A DNA stretch of 64,000 nt from Arthrobacter sp. OV608. GTDB taxonomy: Bacteria; Actinomycetota; Actinomycetes; Actinomycetales; Micrococcaceae. The DNA is taken from the NCBI GenBank assembly GCA_900110595.1, contig FOEZ01000010.1, positions 100,379 to 164,378 on the forward strand, written 5' to 3'. The notes below the pieces were generated by a model. The model was given only the letters and a program-made list of their open reading frames with translations, was not told where the DNA came from and ran no database searches. Made by a program: the position numbers and the translations under genes. Shown here one piece after another: positions 51,541-60,412 of the stretch (positions are counted from its first letter, which is position 1; each line of letters starts with the position of its first letter).

Positions 51541-52587
51541 CTACCGCCGTCGTAATTCTGCGAACTCAATCGACGGAACGATGGCGCCCGCGTCCCGCTC
51601 CACGAAATTGGTGCCCGGCGGCACAACGTCGTCAATTGCATCCAGGACGGACTCGCCGAGCTGGACGTCCGCCGCCTTCAGGTAGGCGGCCAGGTGCTCC
51701 TCGCTGCGCGGCCCGATGATCACGCTGCTGATGGCCGGGTGCGTCAGGGCGAAGCCGATGGAGAGATCCACCAGCGACAGCTCCAGCTTGTCGGCCAGCC
51801 GCGCCAGCGCATCGGCGGCATGGAGCTTCCGCTCGCTGGAGGGACCTGAAATGTCGTAGCGGCCCGGGAGTGAATGCACCCGGGTCGGTGCAGTGCCGGA
51901 CTCCAGCACAAAGCTGCCGGACAGCCAGCCGCCGGCCAGCGGACCGTAGGCCAGCACGCCGAGCCCGTACTGCTGGGTGATCGGGAAGACGTCGCGTTCG
52001 TTGGCGCGCACCAGCATGGAGTATGGCACCTGGTTGCCGAGCGGCGGGATCAGGTGGTTGGTGGTGGCGAGCCACTGCGCCTCCACCAGCTGCGCCGGGG
52101 TGAACACCGAGGTGCCGTAGTACAGGATCTTTCCCTGCCTGATCAGGTCATTGAGGGTGGTGATCGTCTCCAGGACATCGGTGTTGTAGTCCGGCCGGTG
52201 CGCCTGGTACAGGTCGATCCGGTCAGTCTGCAGGCGGCGGAGGCTGCCCTCGACGGCCTGGGTGATCCAGCGCCGGGAGTTGCCGGAATGGGCTGGATTG
52301 GGACTCATCTGGCCGTGGAACTTGGTGGCCAGGAAGACGTCGTCGCGGCGTCCGCGCAATGCCCGCCCCACAACCTGCTCCGACTCTCCCTGCGAGTAGA
52401 CGTCGGCGGTGTCGATGGCGGTGATGCCGGCGTCGAGCGCGGAGTGGATGATCCGGATGCTCTCGTCGGCTCCGGTGGGGGCACCGGGCGGGCCTCCGGT
52501 CCCCTCGCCGAAGTTCATGGTGCCCAGGGTCAGCGGGCTGATCGGCGTGCCTGACCGCCCGAACACCCGCAGTTCACTGAGGCTCAT
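51541..52587 (-). CDS. Aldo/keto reductase
   Basis: The 348-aa protein reduces aldehydes or ketones with NADPH. The catalytic tetrad is D59, Y64, K89 and H130 (AIDTADVYSQGE, LATKF, YQAH). The C-terminal cofactor segment is HPAISSVIIGPRSEEHLAAYLKA. It resembles the group of larger AKRs that also includes potassium-channel beta-like proteins and sugar-stress reductases. GAGGAG precedes the ATG. It is divergent from the GAF-ANTAR gene at 52784. The substrate is unknown. Confidence 0.93.
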   Translation of the reverse strand: MSLSELRVFGRSGTPISPLTLGTMNFGEGTGGPPGAPTGADESIRIIHSALDAGITAIDTADVYSQGESEQVVGRALRGRRDDVFLATKFHGQMSPNPAHSGNSRRWITQAVEGSLRRLQTDRIDLYQAHRPDYNTDVLETITTLNDLIRQGKILYYGTSVFTPAQLVEAQWLATTNHLIPPLGNQVPYSMLVRANERDVFPITQQYGLGVLAYGPLAGGWLSGSFVLESGTAPTRVHSLPGRYDISGPSSERKLHAADALARLADKLELSLVDLSIGFALTHPAISSVIIGPRSEEHLAAYLKAADVQLGESVLDAIDDVVPPGTNFVERDAGAIVPSIEFAELRRR

Positions 52588-52783
52588 TTTCCGGTCTCCT
52601 CACAGTTCTTTGGCATGCAGCTTTTGACACGTGCCCTTGATCGTCACGAGGCTACACAGATCGGCGCCGCTGCTGCAGAATTCCGCCTTAGTGCTTCTCT
52701 TTTCGACTTTTGAAGTAACGCTTGGGCCCGGGTGTGACGTTTTGTGGAGCGCCGGCAGGAGTGGATGTCGCTTATATTGAGGG

Positions 52784-53518
52784 ATGGGCACTCCCAGTAA
52801 TGACGAGCAGTTCGTCAAGCTGCACGACATGATTATCGGCAGCGCAAACGTGAGCGCATTCCTTGGCGACCTGTCGGTCCTCGCCGCCTCGACTCTGGGG
52901 GAGACCGCACGTTCAAACATCGAGTGCGGCGTTACGCTCCGGCAGCGCAAGCGCAGTGCCACCGTAGCCGGAAGCAGCCCGCGCGCAACCCTGCTGGACA
53001 AGCTCGAGCAGGAACTGGGTCAGGGGCCCTGCCTGACAGCCCTGGAAACCATGAAGCCCGTGATCCTCGCGGACGTGGCAACAGACTCCCGCTGGCCCGA
53101 GTACCAGAAGCTCCTGCAGGACAACGGCTGTGCCAGCGTGCTGGGAGTTCCCCTGGCGCTGGACAACAGCCACGCAGCGGCACTGAACTTCTTCGCTTCC
53201 CAACCGGGCCTCTTCACGGACGCGGTGGTGCGTCGTGCAGAAGGTTTTGCCGAACTGGCGGGACGGGCAGTGCGGCTTGCCCTGAGGATCGCTGATGCCC
53301 AGAACCTGGCGGAGGACCTCACTGCAGCCCTGGAACACCGCACTGTGATCAATTTGGCCTGCGGTGTGGTGATGGCGCAAAACAGGTGCTCGCAGGAAGA
53401 AGCGATGGCCGTCCTCACCAAGGCTTCAAGCCACCGCAACCGGAAACTGCGCGACCTCGCCGGAGACATCCTGAACCAGGTCAGCTCGGGCACGGTCACC
53501 ACACACTTTGAGCCGTGA
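52784..53518 (+). CDS. GAF-ANTAR domain regulator
   Basis: The 244-aa protein has a GAF domain (about 20-170, with ECGVTLRQRKRSATVAGSSP and GQGPCLTALETMKPVILADV) and a C-terminal ANTAR domain (LEHRTVINLACGVVMAQNRC, EEAMAVLTKASSHRNRKLRD). ANTAR proteins bind tandem RNA hairpins and prevent termination. Compared with the gene at 25620 it lacks the disordered N-terminal part but has the same ANTAR core. It has no receiver or kinase partner nearby. The start ATG at 52784 is preceded by GAGGG. Confidence 0.92.
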   Translation: MGTPSNDEQFVKLHDMIIGSANVSAFLGDLSVLAASTLGETARSNIECGVTLRQRKRSATVAGSSPRATLLDKLEQELGQGPCLTALETMKPVILADVATDSRWPEYQKLLQDNGCASVLGVPLALDNSHAAALNFFASQPGLFTDAVVRRAEGFAELAGRAVRLALRIADAQNLAEDLTAALEHRTVINLACGVVMAQNRCSQEEAMAVLTKASSHRNRKLRDLAGDILNQVSSGTVTTHFEP

Positions 53519-53675
53519 AGCAGCCTCCCTTCAAGCGACAAGACCAGCCTGGGTTTCACCTGTGCGTCTGCCTGCAATAATCTGAACCAACGGTTGTGCG
53601 CGGGGGTGCAAACGCCCGGCGCAACAGGCAGCACTGTAAGTTCGGGCCACATCACACCAGACGAGGCGGACACGA

Positions 53676-55922
53676 ATGACGGCTTCAGACCAGCAGCACC
53701 TCCCATCGCCCGCGCCCGCGGACGCGCCGGGCCTTCCATCCCCTGCCGATGGGGGAGCCAATGAAGCTGCTGCCAGGGAGCCCGTTGACCCGCACCTCCT
53801 CCAGCGGTTGGCCGACGCCCACGGCGTGGGAACGTCATTCCAGGGTTGGGACGGGCTGCCGCACTCTGTCGCCGAAGACACCTTAATCAAGGTCCTCGCT
53901 TCCCTCGGGGTGCGGGTGGACACCAACCAGCTCATCGAAGAAGCACTGGCGGAAGCTGAACTGGCGCCCTGGCGGCGCATGCTGCCGCCCGCCGTCGTAA
54001 TCCAGCAGGGGGAGCCGGCACAGGTTCCGGTGCACGTGCGCGACGGCGCCACAGCTCAGCTGACCATCGTGCTTGAGGACGGCGCCGGGTCCCGGGATGG
54101 CGTCCAGCAGGACCTTTGGGTCCAGCCGCGGGATGTCGACGGCGTTGCCACCGGACGAGCGACCTTTGCCCTTCCGCAGGATTTGCCGCTGGGATGGCAT
54201 ACCCTGCATGCAGAATCCGAAGGTGCCACCGCGACGGCCACGCTGGTAGTGGCGCCGGCACGGCTGACCACCGCAGCTCCGCTGGAGGAGCGCCGGGGCT
54301 GGGGACTGGCGACCCAGCTCTATTCCGTGCGCTCCAAGAGGTCCTGGGGCATCGGCGACTTCTCGGACCTGGCTGACCTGGCCGCTCTCAGCGGTGCCCG
54401 TGGGGCGGACTATGTACTGGTCAACCCGTTGCACGCCGCCGAGCCGGTTCCACCCGTGCAGCCATCGCCCTATTCGCCGTCCACCCGGCGGTTCTTCAAC
54501 CCGCTGTACATCCGCATCGAGGCCATCCCCGAAGTGGCCTATCTCAAGCCGCGCAAGCGCGCCACGGTGGAGAAGCTCCACGAGGAGGTTGCCGGGCTGA
54601 ACAAGGAGGGCAACCGGCTGGACCGCGACGCCGCCTACGCTGCAAAGCTCCAAGCACTCGAGCTGCTCTACCACGCGCGCCGGCCGCCGGCCCGGCAGGC
54701 CGCCTTCGACGAGTTCTGCCGGATTTCCGGCCAGGGCCTGGACGACTTTGCCCTGTGGTCCGCCATCCGCGAGGACCTGCCGGCCGGGGACCCGTTCTGG
54801 TCCGATCCCGCCTGCGCCATCGGCACACCCCAGACTGAAGCGCTGCGGGACCGGCTGGCGGACCGCATCGGGTTCCACCGCTGGCTCCAGTGGATCTGCG
54901 ACGAACAGCTCGAAGAAGCCCAGCGGGCCGCGCTCCGGTCCGGCATGCGCCTCGGCGTGGTCCACGACCTCGCCGTGGGCGTGGATCACAGCAGCGCCGA
55001 CGCCTGGACACTCCACGACGTCCTGGCGCCGGGCACCAGCGTGGGCGCGCCCCCGGACATGTACAACCAGCAGGGCCAGGACTGGGGCCAGCCGCCCTGG
55101 CACCCTGCCCGGCTGGCCGAGGCCGGCTACATCCCGTTCCGGAACATGCTGGCCACCGTGCTGCGCCATGCCGGCGGTGTCCGCGTGGACCACATCCTGG
55201 GCCTTTTCCGCCTGTGGTGGATCCCGGCCGGAAACGCTCCCGGCGATGGCGCGTACGTGAAATACGACCACGAGGCACTGATCGGCATCCTGGCCCTCGA
55301 GGCGCAGCGCGCCGGGGCCGTGGTGATCGGGGAGGACCTGGGCACCTTCGAGCCGTGGGTCCGGGATTACCTTGCCGCCCGCGGCATCCTTGGTACCTCC
55401 ATCCTGTGGTTTGAGTACGACGGCGATTCTCCCCTTGCGCCCGAAAAGTACCGCACGCAGGCGCTCGCCAGCGTCAACACCCACGACCTGCCGCCCACCG
55501 CCGGCTACCTCGCTGGGGACCACGTGGCCTTGCGCAGCGGCCTGGGCCTGCTGGAGCGCTCCGAGGCGGAGGAGCGTGCCGAGCACAACGCCTCGCTGGA
55601 AAAGATGTTTGCCCTGCTCAGAGAGCGCGGATACCTGCCCGAGGACGGGCCTGGAGGAGCTGCCGGACGCGAAGAGAGGACCATCGAGGCGCTGCACCTG
55701 CTGCTGGCCCAGGCGCCGTCGGTGCTGCTTGGTGTTGCCCTGGTGGATGCTGTGGGCGAGCGGCGGGTCCAGAACCAGCCGGGCACCACTGAAGCCCTTT
55801 ACCCGAACTGGCAGGTTCCGCTGGCCGGACCGGACGGCCGGCCCGTTTTCCTGGATGATCTTCCAACCAACCAGCGGTTCAACTCGCTCTTGTCGGCGGT
55901 GGAGGAAGCCCTGCGCGGCTAG
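53676..55922 (+). CDS. malQ: 4-alpha-glucanotransferase (amylomaltase), GH77
   Basis: MalQ transfers maltosyl chains between alpha-1,4-glucans in maltodextrin and glycogen metabolism. The 748-aa protein has the actinobacterial N-terminal extension (about 250 residues of beta-sandwich type) before the GH77 barrel. Catalytic parts are the nucleophile in GVRVDHILGLFRLWWIP (around residue 505), the acid/base in VIGEDLG (around 553), and the third acid in NTHDLPPTAGY (around 603). It is a single gene with its own terminator and is functionally linked to the amylase at 57021. Confidence 0.96.
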   Translation: MTASDQQHLPSPAPADAPGLPSPADGGANEAAAREPVDPHLLQRLADAHGVGTSFQGWDGLPHSVAEDTLIKVLASLGVRVDTNQLIEEALAEAELAPWRRMLPPAVVIQQGEPAQVPVHVRDGATAQLTIVLEDGAGSRDGVQQDLWVQPRDVDGVATGRATFALPQDLPLGWHTLHAESEGATATATLVVAPARLTTAAPLEERRGWGLATQLYSVRSKRSWGIGDFSDLADLAALSGARGADYVLVNPLHAAEPVPPVQPSPYSPSTRRFFNPLYIRIEAIPEVAYLKPRKRATVEKLHEEVAGLNKEGNRLDRDAAYAAKLQALELLYHARRPPARQAAFDEFCRISGQGLDDFALWSAIREDLPAGDPFWSDPACAIGTPQTEALRDRLADRIGFHRWLQWICDEQLEEAQRAALRSGMRLGVVHDLAVGVDHSSADAWTLHDVLAPGTSVGAPPDMYNQQGQDWGQPPWHPARLAEAGYIPFRNMLATVLRHAGGVRVDHILGLFRLWWIPAGNAPGDGAYVKYDHEALIGILALEAQRAGAVVIGEDLGTFEPWVRDYLAARGILGTSILWFEYDGDSPLAPEKYRTQALASVNTHDLPPTAGYLAGDHVALRSGLGLLERSEAEERAEHNASLEKMFALLRERGYLPEDGPGGAAGREERTIEALHLLLAQAPSVLLGVALVDAVGERRVQNQPGTTEALYPNWQVPLAGPDGRPVFLDDLPTNQRFNSLLSAVEEALRG

Positions 55923-55940
55923 GCAGGCGGGGGCAGTCTG

Positions 55941-55962
55941 CCCGGCTTTCCTGCCGGGTTTT
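55941..55962 (+). terminator. Rho-independent terminator after malQ
   Basis: CCCGGC (55941-55946) pairs with GCCGGG (55953-55958), followed by TTTT. It lies 19 bp after the malQ stop. Confidence 0.7.
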
Positions 55963-56002
55963 GCCTGGGTTTACAGCCAGGGTCAACAGTCAGGAGAGGT
56001 CG

Positions 56003-56911
56003 ATGGGTGAAGGGCCAGTACTCGTTGTAGGCGGCACCGGCATGGTGGGCGGCCAGGTGGTCAGGGAGTTGCTGAACCGGGGGAAGCAGGTGCGGGCACT
56101 CGTCCGGCCGGGCTCGGACGCGTCCCGGTTGGAATCTCGCGGCGTTGAGATTGCGCGCGGGGACATGATGGACGCCGACTCGTTGATCCGCGCGATGACC
56201 GGTGCCGATGCGGTGATCACCTCGGCCGCCGGCTATACCAGGCACCGGAAGGGCGACAACCCGGTGATCGACACGGTAGGCAACTCGAACCTCGCCGATG
56301 CCGCCAAACGTGCCGGAGTCCGCCGGTTTGTCCTCACCAGCATCCTCACGTGCGACCAGACGCCGGAAGTCCCGCACTTTTGGCACAAACGGCTGATGGA
56401 GGACAGGCTGCAGGCCCTGGGCGTCCCCTTTGTGGCACTGCGTCCCGGGGCCTTCCTGGACCAGGTGACCCGGTTTGGCGGCGACCCCATCACCAAGCAC
56501 AAGGTCAGGTGGTTCGGCTCGCCCGGAATCCCGCTGACCTTTGTGCTCACCGCGGATCTCGCCGGATACCTGGCCGCCGCCGTGGATGCCCCGGGAGTGG
56601 AGGGCCAGCGGATCGACATCGGCTGGGACAGGCCCATCTCCATGCAGGAGTTCGCCGACATCGTGGAGCGGCTGACCGGCGAGGAGGTCCGCGTCCAAAC
56701 GGTTCCCGTCGGCGTGGTGCGGGCAGCGGGTGCGCTGATGGCGCCGGTCAACCCGATGGCAAAGGGCTTGGCCGCCACGATGGGCTGGTTCCAGACCGGC
56801 AAGTACGTTGCCGACACAACCCGGCAGGCCGAGGTCTTTGGCCCTCCACCCACGGCAGAGGACGCGGTGCAGCGGCTCGTCACAAGCATGGGGCACGCCG
56901 TCAAGGGTTGA
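56003..56911 (+). CDS. NmrA-like NAD(P)-binding protein
   Basis: The 302-aa protein is an atypical SDR: the Rossmann loop is GGTGMVGGQVVRELL, followed by VRALVRPGSDASRL and GDMMDADSLIRAMTGADAV. Such proteins bind NAD(P) as redox-sensing regulators or act as sugar/flavonoid-type epimerase or reductases; no clear YxxxK is visible (Y77 region is RHRKGDN). AGGAGAGG precedes the ATG at 56003. It is convergent with the amylase and separated from it by a long hairpin. Function is unknown. Confidence 0.85.
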   Translation: MGEGPVLVVGGTGMVGGQVVRELLNRGKQVRALVRPGSDASRLESRGVEIARGDMMDADSLIRAMTGADAVITSAAGYTRHRKGDNPVIDTVGNSNLADAAKRAGVRRFVLTSILTCDQTPEVPHFWHKRLMEDRLQALGVPFVALRPGAFLDQVTRFGGDPITKHKVRWFGSPGIPLTFVLTADLAGYLAAAVDAPGVEGQRIDIGWDRPISMQEFADIVERLTGEEVRVQTVPVGVVRAAGALMAPVNPMAKGLAATMGWFQTGKYVADTTRQAEVFGPPPTAEDAVQRLVTSMGHAVKG

Positions 56912-56937
56912 CGACCCGCCGGAAAGCCATTCTTCAG

Positions 56938-57003
56938 CAACAACGCGAGGTCACTTTTAGCCCAATCCGATGGCTCGGAACGGCCAAGAATGACCTCGCG
57001 TTG
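56938..57003. terminator. Long inverted repeat between convergent genes
   Basis: CAACGCGAGGTCA (56941-56953) pairs exactly with TGACCTCGCGTTG (56991-57003). The pairing continues inwards with CTTTTAGCC and GGCCAAGAA using a few mismatches or wobbles, giving a stem of about 25 bp. It may be a bidirectional terminator or a copy of a chromosomal palindrome. Confidence 0.75.
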
Positions 57004-57020
57004 CGCGTTGATCAGACCCT

Positions 57021-60000
57021 CTAGCCTGCGGTGATCAGATGGGTGACGTGGTCGTAACGGAAGGTGGCCGGGCCGCCGTCGTGCGCAAACGGAACGTTGC
57101 CGCCGTTCGGCACGCCGTTGGCGCCGTAGTTGACGTTCCAGGACCGGTCCAGGGCCGCCTTGAACTCGTAGCTGCCGGCCGGCAGATCCGGGACCGTCAG
57201 CTTCCACACCAGGTCTGCCGGATCCAGTGCCAGCTGTGCCTGGTCGCATTCGGGCAGCCAGTCGGCACTGCAGCCCAGCTCAGACCCCAAACTTCCGGCC
57301 ACCGAAACGGCCTGCGGCTGCTGCGACGCGTACACGGCGCTGAGCACGTGGGTGCTGTTGTCATAGCGGAACGTGACAGGCCCGCCAGGGTGGTCCAGCA
57401 CAATGTTCGGTCCGTTGAAGGCGCCATCAGCTCCGTAGTTCACGTCCCAGTTGCCGTTCAGCGCGGCCTTGTACTCATACTTCCCGGCGGGCAGATTCAC
57501 GGTCAGGCGCCAGATGTTGTCCGCGGGATCCAGTTCCATCATGGCCTGGACGCACGCAGGGTCCCACGGCTCAGCACACCCCATGGCCTGGTTCAGGGAG
57601 CCTGCCACCGTAACCGAATCCGGCTGCGGTGCCTTGCCTACGGTGACGGTCCGGACTTCGCTGGAGACGTTGAAACCCGGGCCGGACATGGTTGCGCGGT
57701 ACTTGATCTGGGTACCATCCGCCAGCGCGGACACGTCATCCTTCACCGAGTACACCGGGGAGGAGCCGTCCGAACCCACCGCGGTCCAGTCCCCGCCGGC
57801 CACGCTGCGTTCAAAGGTCACCACATGGCTCGCCTTTTCGGGATCCGCGGTGGCGCTGAGCTCCACGGAGCCCTTCACGCTGCTGCCCTCCACAGGCTTC
57901 TGAAGCGTGAGGACCGGTGCAGGAACCGTTGCTGCACGGCTCTGTGAGGATGCGGTGTGCCCGCCGTTGTCCAGCACAGTCGCGCGGTACTCCACCGGCG
58001 AGCCCGCATCCAACGCTGCCACGTCGTGGAACACCTGGTACGGCGCCGTGTCGTCGGTGCCGATAGGCTGCCACCCGCCGCCTGCTGTCCTGGCCTCGAA
58101 GGTGACCTCGTAGAACGAGGAGGCGTCGACGTCGGCCGTTACCTTAATCCGCCCGTTGTCGTCTTGGGCAGGGACCGGCTCCTGGAGGACGACGGCGGGC
58201 GCCGCCTTGGAGTGCGGAATCCGGCCGGAGGACTGGTAAACCACGGCGGATAGCGGGGGAACGCTGACCGTGAGCTTGCCCTCTGCCGAGGTTTTCGCCT
58301 CATCCGCGCCTTCGTCGTAGATCCTGGTGTAGGTGCGCTTGGCGATGTAGGTGGGCACCTCCGCGGTCTGCGGCTGCTCGCTGTTGTTCAGGGCAACCAC
58401 GTACTCGCGCTGGTCCTCGGCGTCAGTACGGGAGAAGGCGTAGATGCCGGGACCGTCCGAAGCGTACCTGTGCTGGTGGGCGCCGTCGCGTAGCGCCGGG
58501 TGATCCTTGGTCAGCCCTGCGAGCTGGCTGATCTTGGCGTACAGCGGATGCCCGGGATTGAAGTTGTTCGTGGAGTGCGTGGCATCAGTGCCCAGCAGGT
58601 CGTCGTCGAGATACTCCGGCACCTGGCTGGCGAACAGCGTCTGCCGGGCATCCTGGTCACCGCCCGGGCCGGTGAAGCCCTGTTCGTCGCCGTAATAGAT
58701 CACGGGGTTGCCGCGGGAGAAGTACATCAGCTCGTGGGCGAGCTGGTCGCGGGCCACCTGCTCGGCATCCGTTGAACCCGGGTTGTCCGCGGCGATGAAG
58801 CTGCCAATGCGGCCCATGTCGTGGTTGCCCAGGAAAGTGGGGAGCTGGTAGACGTTCGAATCGGCATCGGTATACCAGTCATCACCCGCGAAAAACGTTT
58901 CCAAGGCGGTGGCGTCCTGGCCCTTGGAGGCGAAGTTGCGCGCTGCGTCCTGGAAGGGGAAGTCCAGCACTGCCTGCATGTTGTTCCTGGTGGTGAACTG
59001 CGAGGTGAAGCTCTTGGTGGTGTCGAATACCTCGCCGAACATAAAGAACTCGTCCTTGCCCTGTTCTTTGGCGTAGTTAAGGACGTCCGGGCCGAATTCC
59101 TGCCAGAACTCGTTGTTGACGTGCTTCATGGTGTCGATCCGGAAGCCGTCCACGCCGAACTTGCCGATCCAGGTTTTGTAGATGTCCTTCATCCCGTCCA
59201 CCACCTTGGGGTGCTCAGTGAAGAGGTCATCCAGGCCGAAGAAGTCACCGTAGAACGAGTCCTCGCCCACAAAAGTGGTGTCGCCGCGGTTGTGATACAG
59301 CGTGGGGTCGTTCAGCCAGTCCGGAACCTTGAGGTGTTCTTCGTTTTTATCGAGTCGTGGTCTGTAGGGGAACGATGTTTCCGGATCGAGTGCGGGAAAG
59401 CTTTCTGTGCCGGCATAGTCGCGGTCATCGAACTCCTTACCGTCGGCCGTTTTGTAGGGCACCGCATCCTTGGAGGTGTATCCCTTGCGCGCGGCTCCCT
59501 CGTAGCCAATGACGTCAGCCGTGTGGTTGGTGATGATGTCGAAGTACACCTTCATGCCGCGCTTGTGGGCCTCGTCAATCAGGGCCTTGAGTTCGTCGTT
59601 GGTGCCCAGGTGGGGATCGATCTGGGTGAAGTCCGTGACCCAGTAGCCGTGGTAGCCGGCCGACTTGTCCTCGGGCTGCACTGCCTTGTTCTTGAAGCTG
59701 GGGGTCAGCCAGATGGAGGTAGTGCCCAAGCCCTGGATGTAGTCGATCTTGTCCAACAGTCCGGTGAGGTCGCCGCCGTTGTAAAAGCCCTTCTTGGTGG
59801 GATCGAAGCCTGACACCATGGGATCACTGCCCAGTCCGCCGTCGTCGTTGGTGGTGCTCCCATTGCTGAAACGGTCAGCCATAACGAAGTAGAAGTTCTC
59901 GTCCGTGACTGGCGCACGCAGGCTGTGCAGGGCCGACGCCGATCCCGGGTTTTTGTTGCCATGGCCATTCCCGCCGGGGTCATTGGTGCCCGGGGCGGCT

Positions 60001-60206
60001 TGGGCGGGAAGAACCGTGGCAGAAAATGCAACCATCGCGGCCACCAGGGCGGCCGCCGTGTGTGTTGTGGTTCTGGCCGTGCTTGAAGTCCGGGCGCCGT
60101 TTATGGGGCGGCTGCGGGTTTGATGAGGTGTGGAGGTTGATGTGCTGCTTGTTCTGGTGCTCGTTCCGGCGCATGGGGATGCGCCCGGGCGGGTGCGGAA
60201 TTTCAA
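57021..60206 (-). CDS. Secreted GH13 alpha-amylase/pullulanase-like enzyme
   Basis: The 1061-aa precursor starts at the TTG at 60204-60206, with AGGAAAGG ten bases upstream. A long basic/Thr-rich n-region precedes the signal core (AAALVAAMVAFSATVLPAQAAPG). The GH13 domain holds the nucleophile D358 (DGFRIDTMKH), acid/base E392 (FMFGEVFD) and D463 (FLGNHDMG). After the barrel come two beta-sandwich (Fn3-like) segments and two X25-like carbohydrate modules with the repeated signatures VAGSLNQAMGC/VAGSLGSELGC and NVNYGA/DVNYGA. It degrades starch or glycogen-type glucans outside the cell. An operator is at 60321. Confidence 0.93.
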   Translation of the reverse strand: MKFRTRPGASPCAGTSTRTSSTSTSTPHQTRSRPINGARTSSTARTTTHTAAALVAAMVAFSATVLPAQAAPGTNDPGGNGHGNKNPGSASALHSLRAPVTDENFYFVMADRFSNGSTTNDDGGLGSDPMVSGFDPTKKGFYNGGDLTGLLDKIDYIQGLGTTSIWLTPSFKNKAVQPEDKSAGYHGYWVTDFTQIDPHLGTNDELKALIDEAHKRGMKVYFDIITNHTADVIGYEGAARKGYTSKDAVPYKTADGKEFDDRDYAGTESFPALDPETSFPYRPRLDKNEEHLKVPDWLNDPTLYHNRGDTTFVGEDSFYGDFFGLDDLFTEHPKVVDGMKDIYKTWIGKFGVDGFRIDTMKHVNNEFWQEFGPDVLNYAKEQGKDEFFMFGEVFDTTKSFTSQFTTRNNMQAVLDFPFQDAARNFASKGQDATALETFFAGDDWYTDADSNVYQLPTFLGNHDMGRIGSFIAADNPGSTDAEQVARDQLAHELMYFSRGNPVIYYGDEQGFTGPGGDQDARQTLFASQVPEYLDDDLLGTDATHSTNNFNPGHPLYAKISQLAGLTKDHPALRDGAHQHRYASDGPGIYAFSRTDAEDQREYVVALNNSEQPQTAEVPTYIAKRTYTRIYDEGADEAKTSAEGKLTVSVPPLSAVVYQSSGRIPHSKAAPAVVLQEPVPAQDDNGRIKVTADVDASSFYEVTFEARTAGGGWQPIGTDDTAPYQVFHDVAALDAGSPVEYRATVLDNGGHTASSQSRAATVPAPVLTLQKPVEGSSVKGSVELSATADPEKASHVVTFERSVAGGDWTAVGSDGSSPVYSVKDDVSALADGTQIKYRATMSGPGFNVSSEVRTVTVGKAPQPDSVTVAGSLNQAMGCAEPWDPACVQAMMELDPADNIWRLTVNLPAGKYEYKAALNGNWDVNYGADGAFNGPNIVLDHPGGPVTFRYDNSTHVLSAVYASQQPQAVSVAGSLGSELGCSADWLPECDQAQLALDPADLVWKLTVPDLPAGSYEFKAALDRSWNVNYGANGVPNGGNVPFAHDGGPATFRYDHVTHLITAG

Positions 60207-60320
60207 GGAAGAGACCTTTCCTGGTAGCTGCGCTGCTGTACAGGCTTGCCGGGGCAAGGGGGTGGACATGCGTCCGACGGGTCAACAAGGCCGGCTTGGT
60301 CCTGTGAACCACGTCACAAC

Positions 60321-60334
60321 TGTAAGCGCTTGCA
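60321..60334. promoter_or_regulatory. LacI/MalR-type operator of the amylase gene
   Basis: TGTAAGCGCTTGCA is a palindrome with one mismatched pair, of the LacI-family (MalR/CcpA-like) type. It lies 115 bp upstream of the amylase start on the reverse strand and suits maltose or catabolite control. Confidence 0.6.
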
Positions 60335-60412
60335 CTGAATAACTCCAGCGTTTAGGAAAAGCCTCGGAACCTGTTCTTTGATGCTGGCGGGCGCATCTGG
60401 TGCCTGCTGGCC

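Noticed and set aside
53883-55697. 604-codon reverse frame inside malQ
   Set aside because: No family features; malQ on the other strand carries all GH77 catalytic motifs.
58821-59813. 330-codon forward frame inside the amylase gene
   Set aside because: Val/Gly-rich antisense shadow of the GH13 domain.
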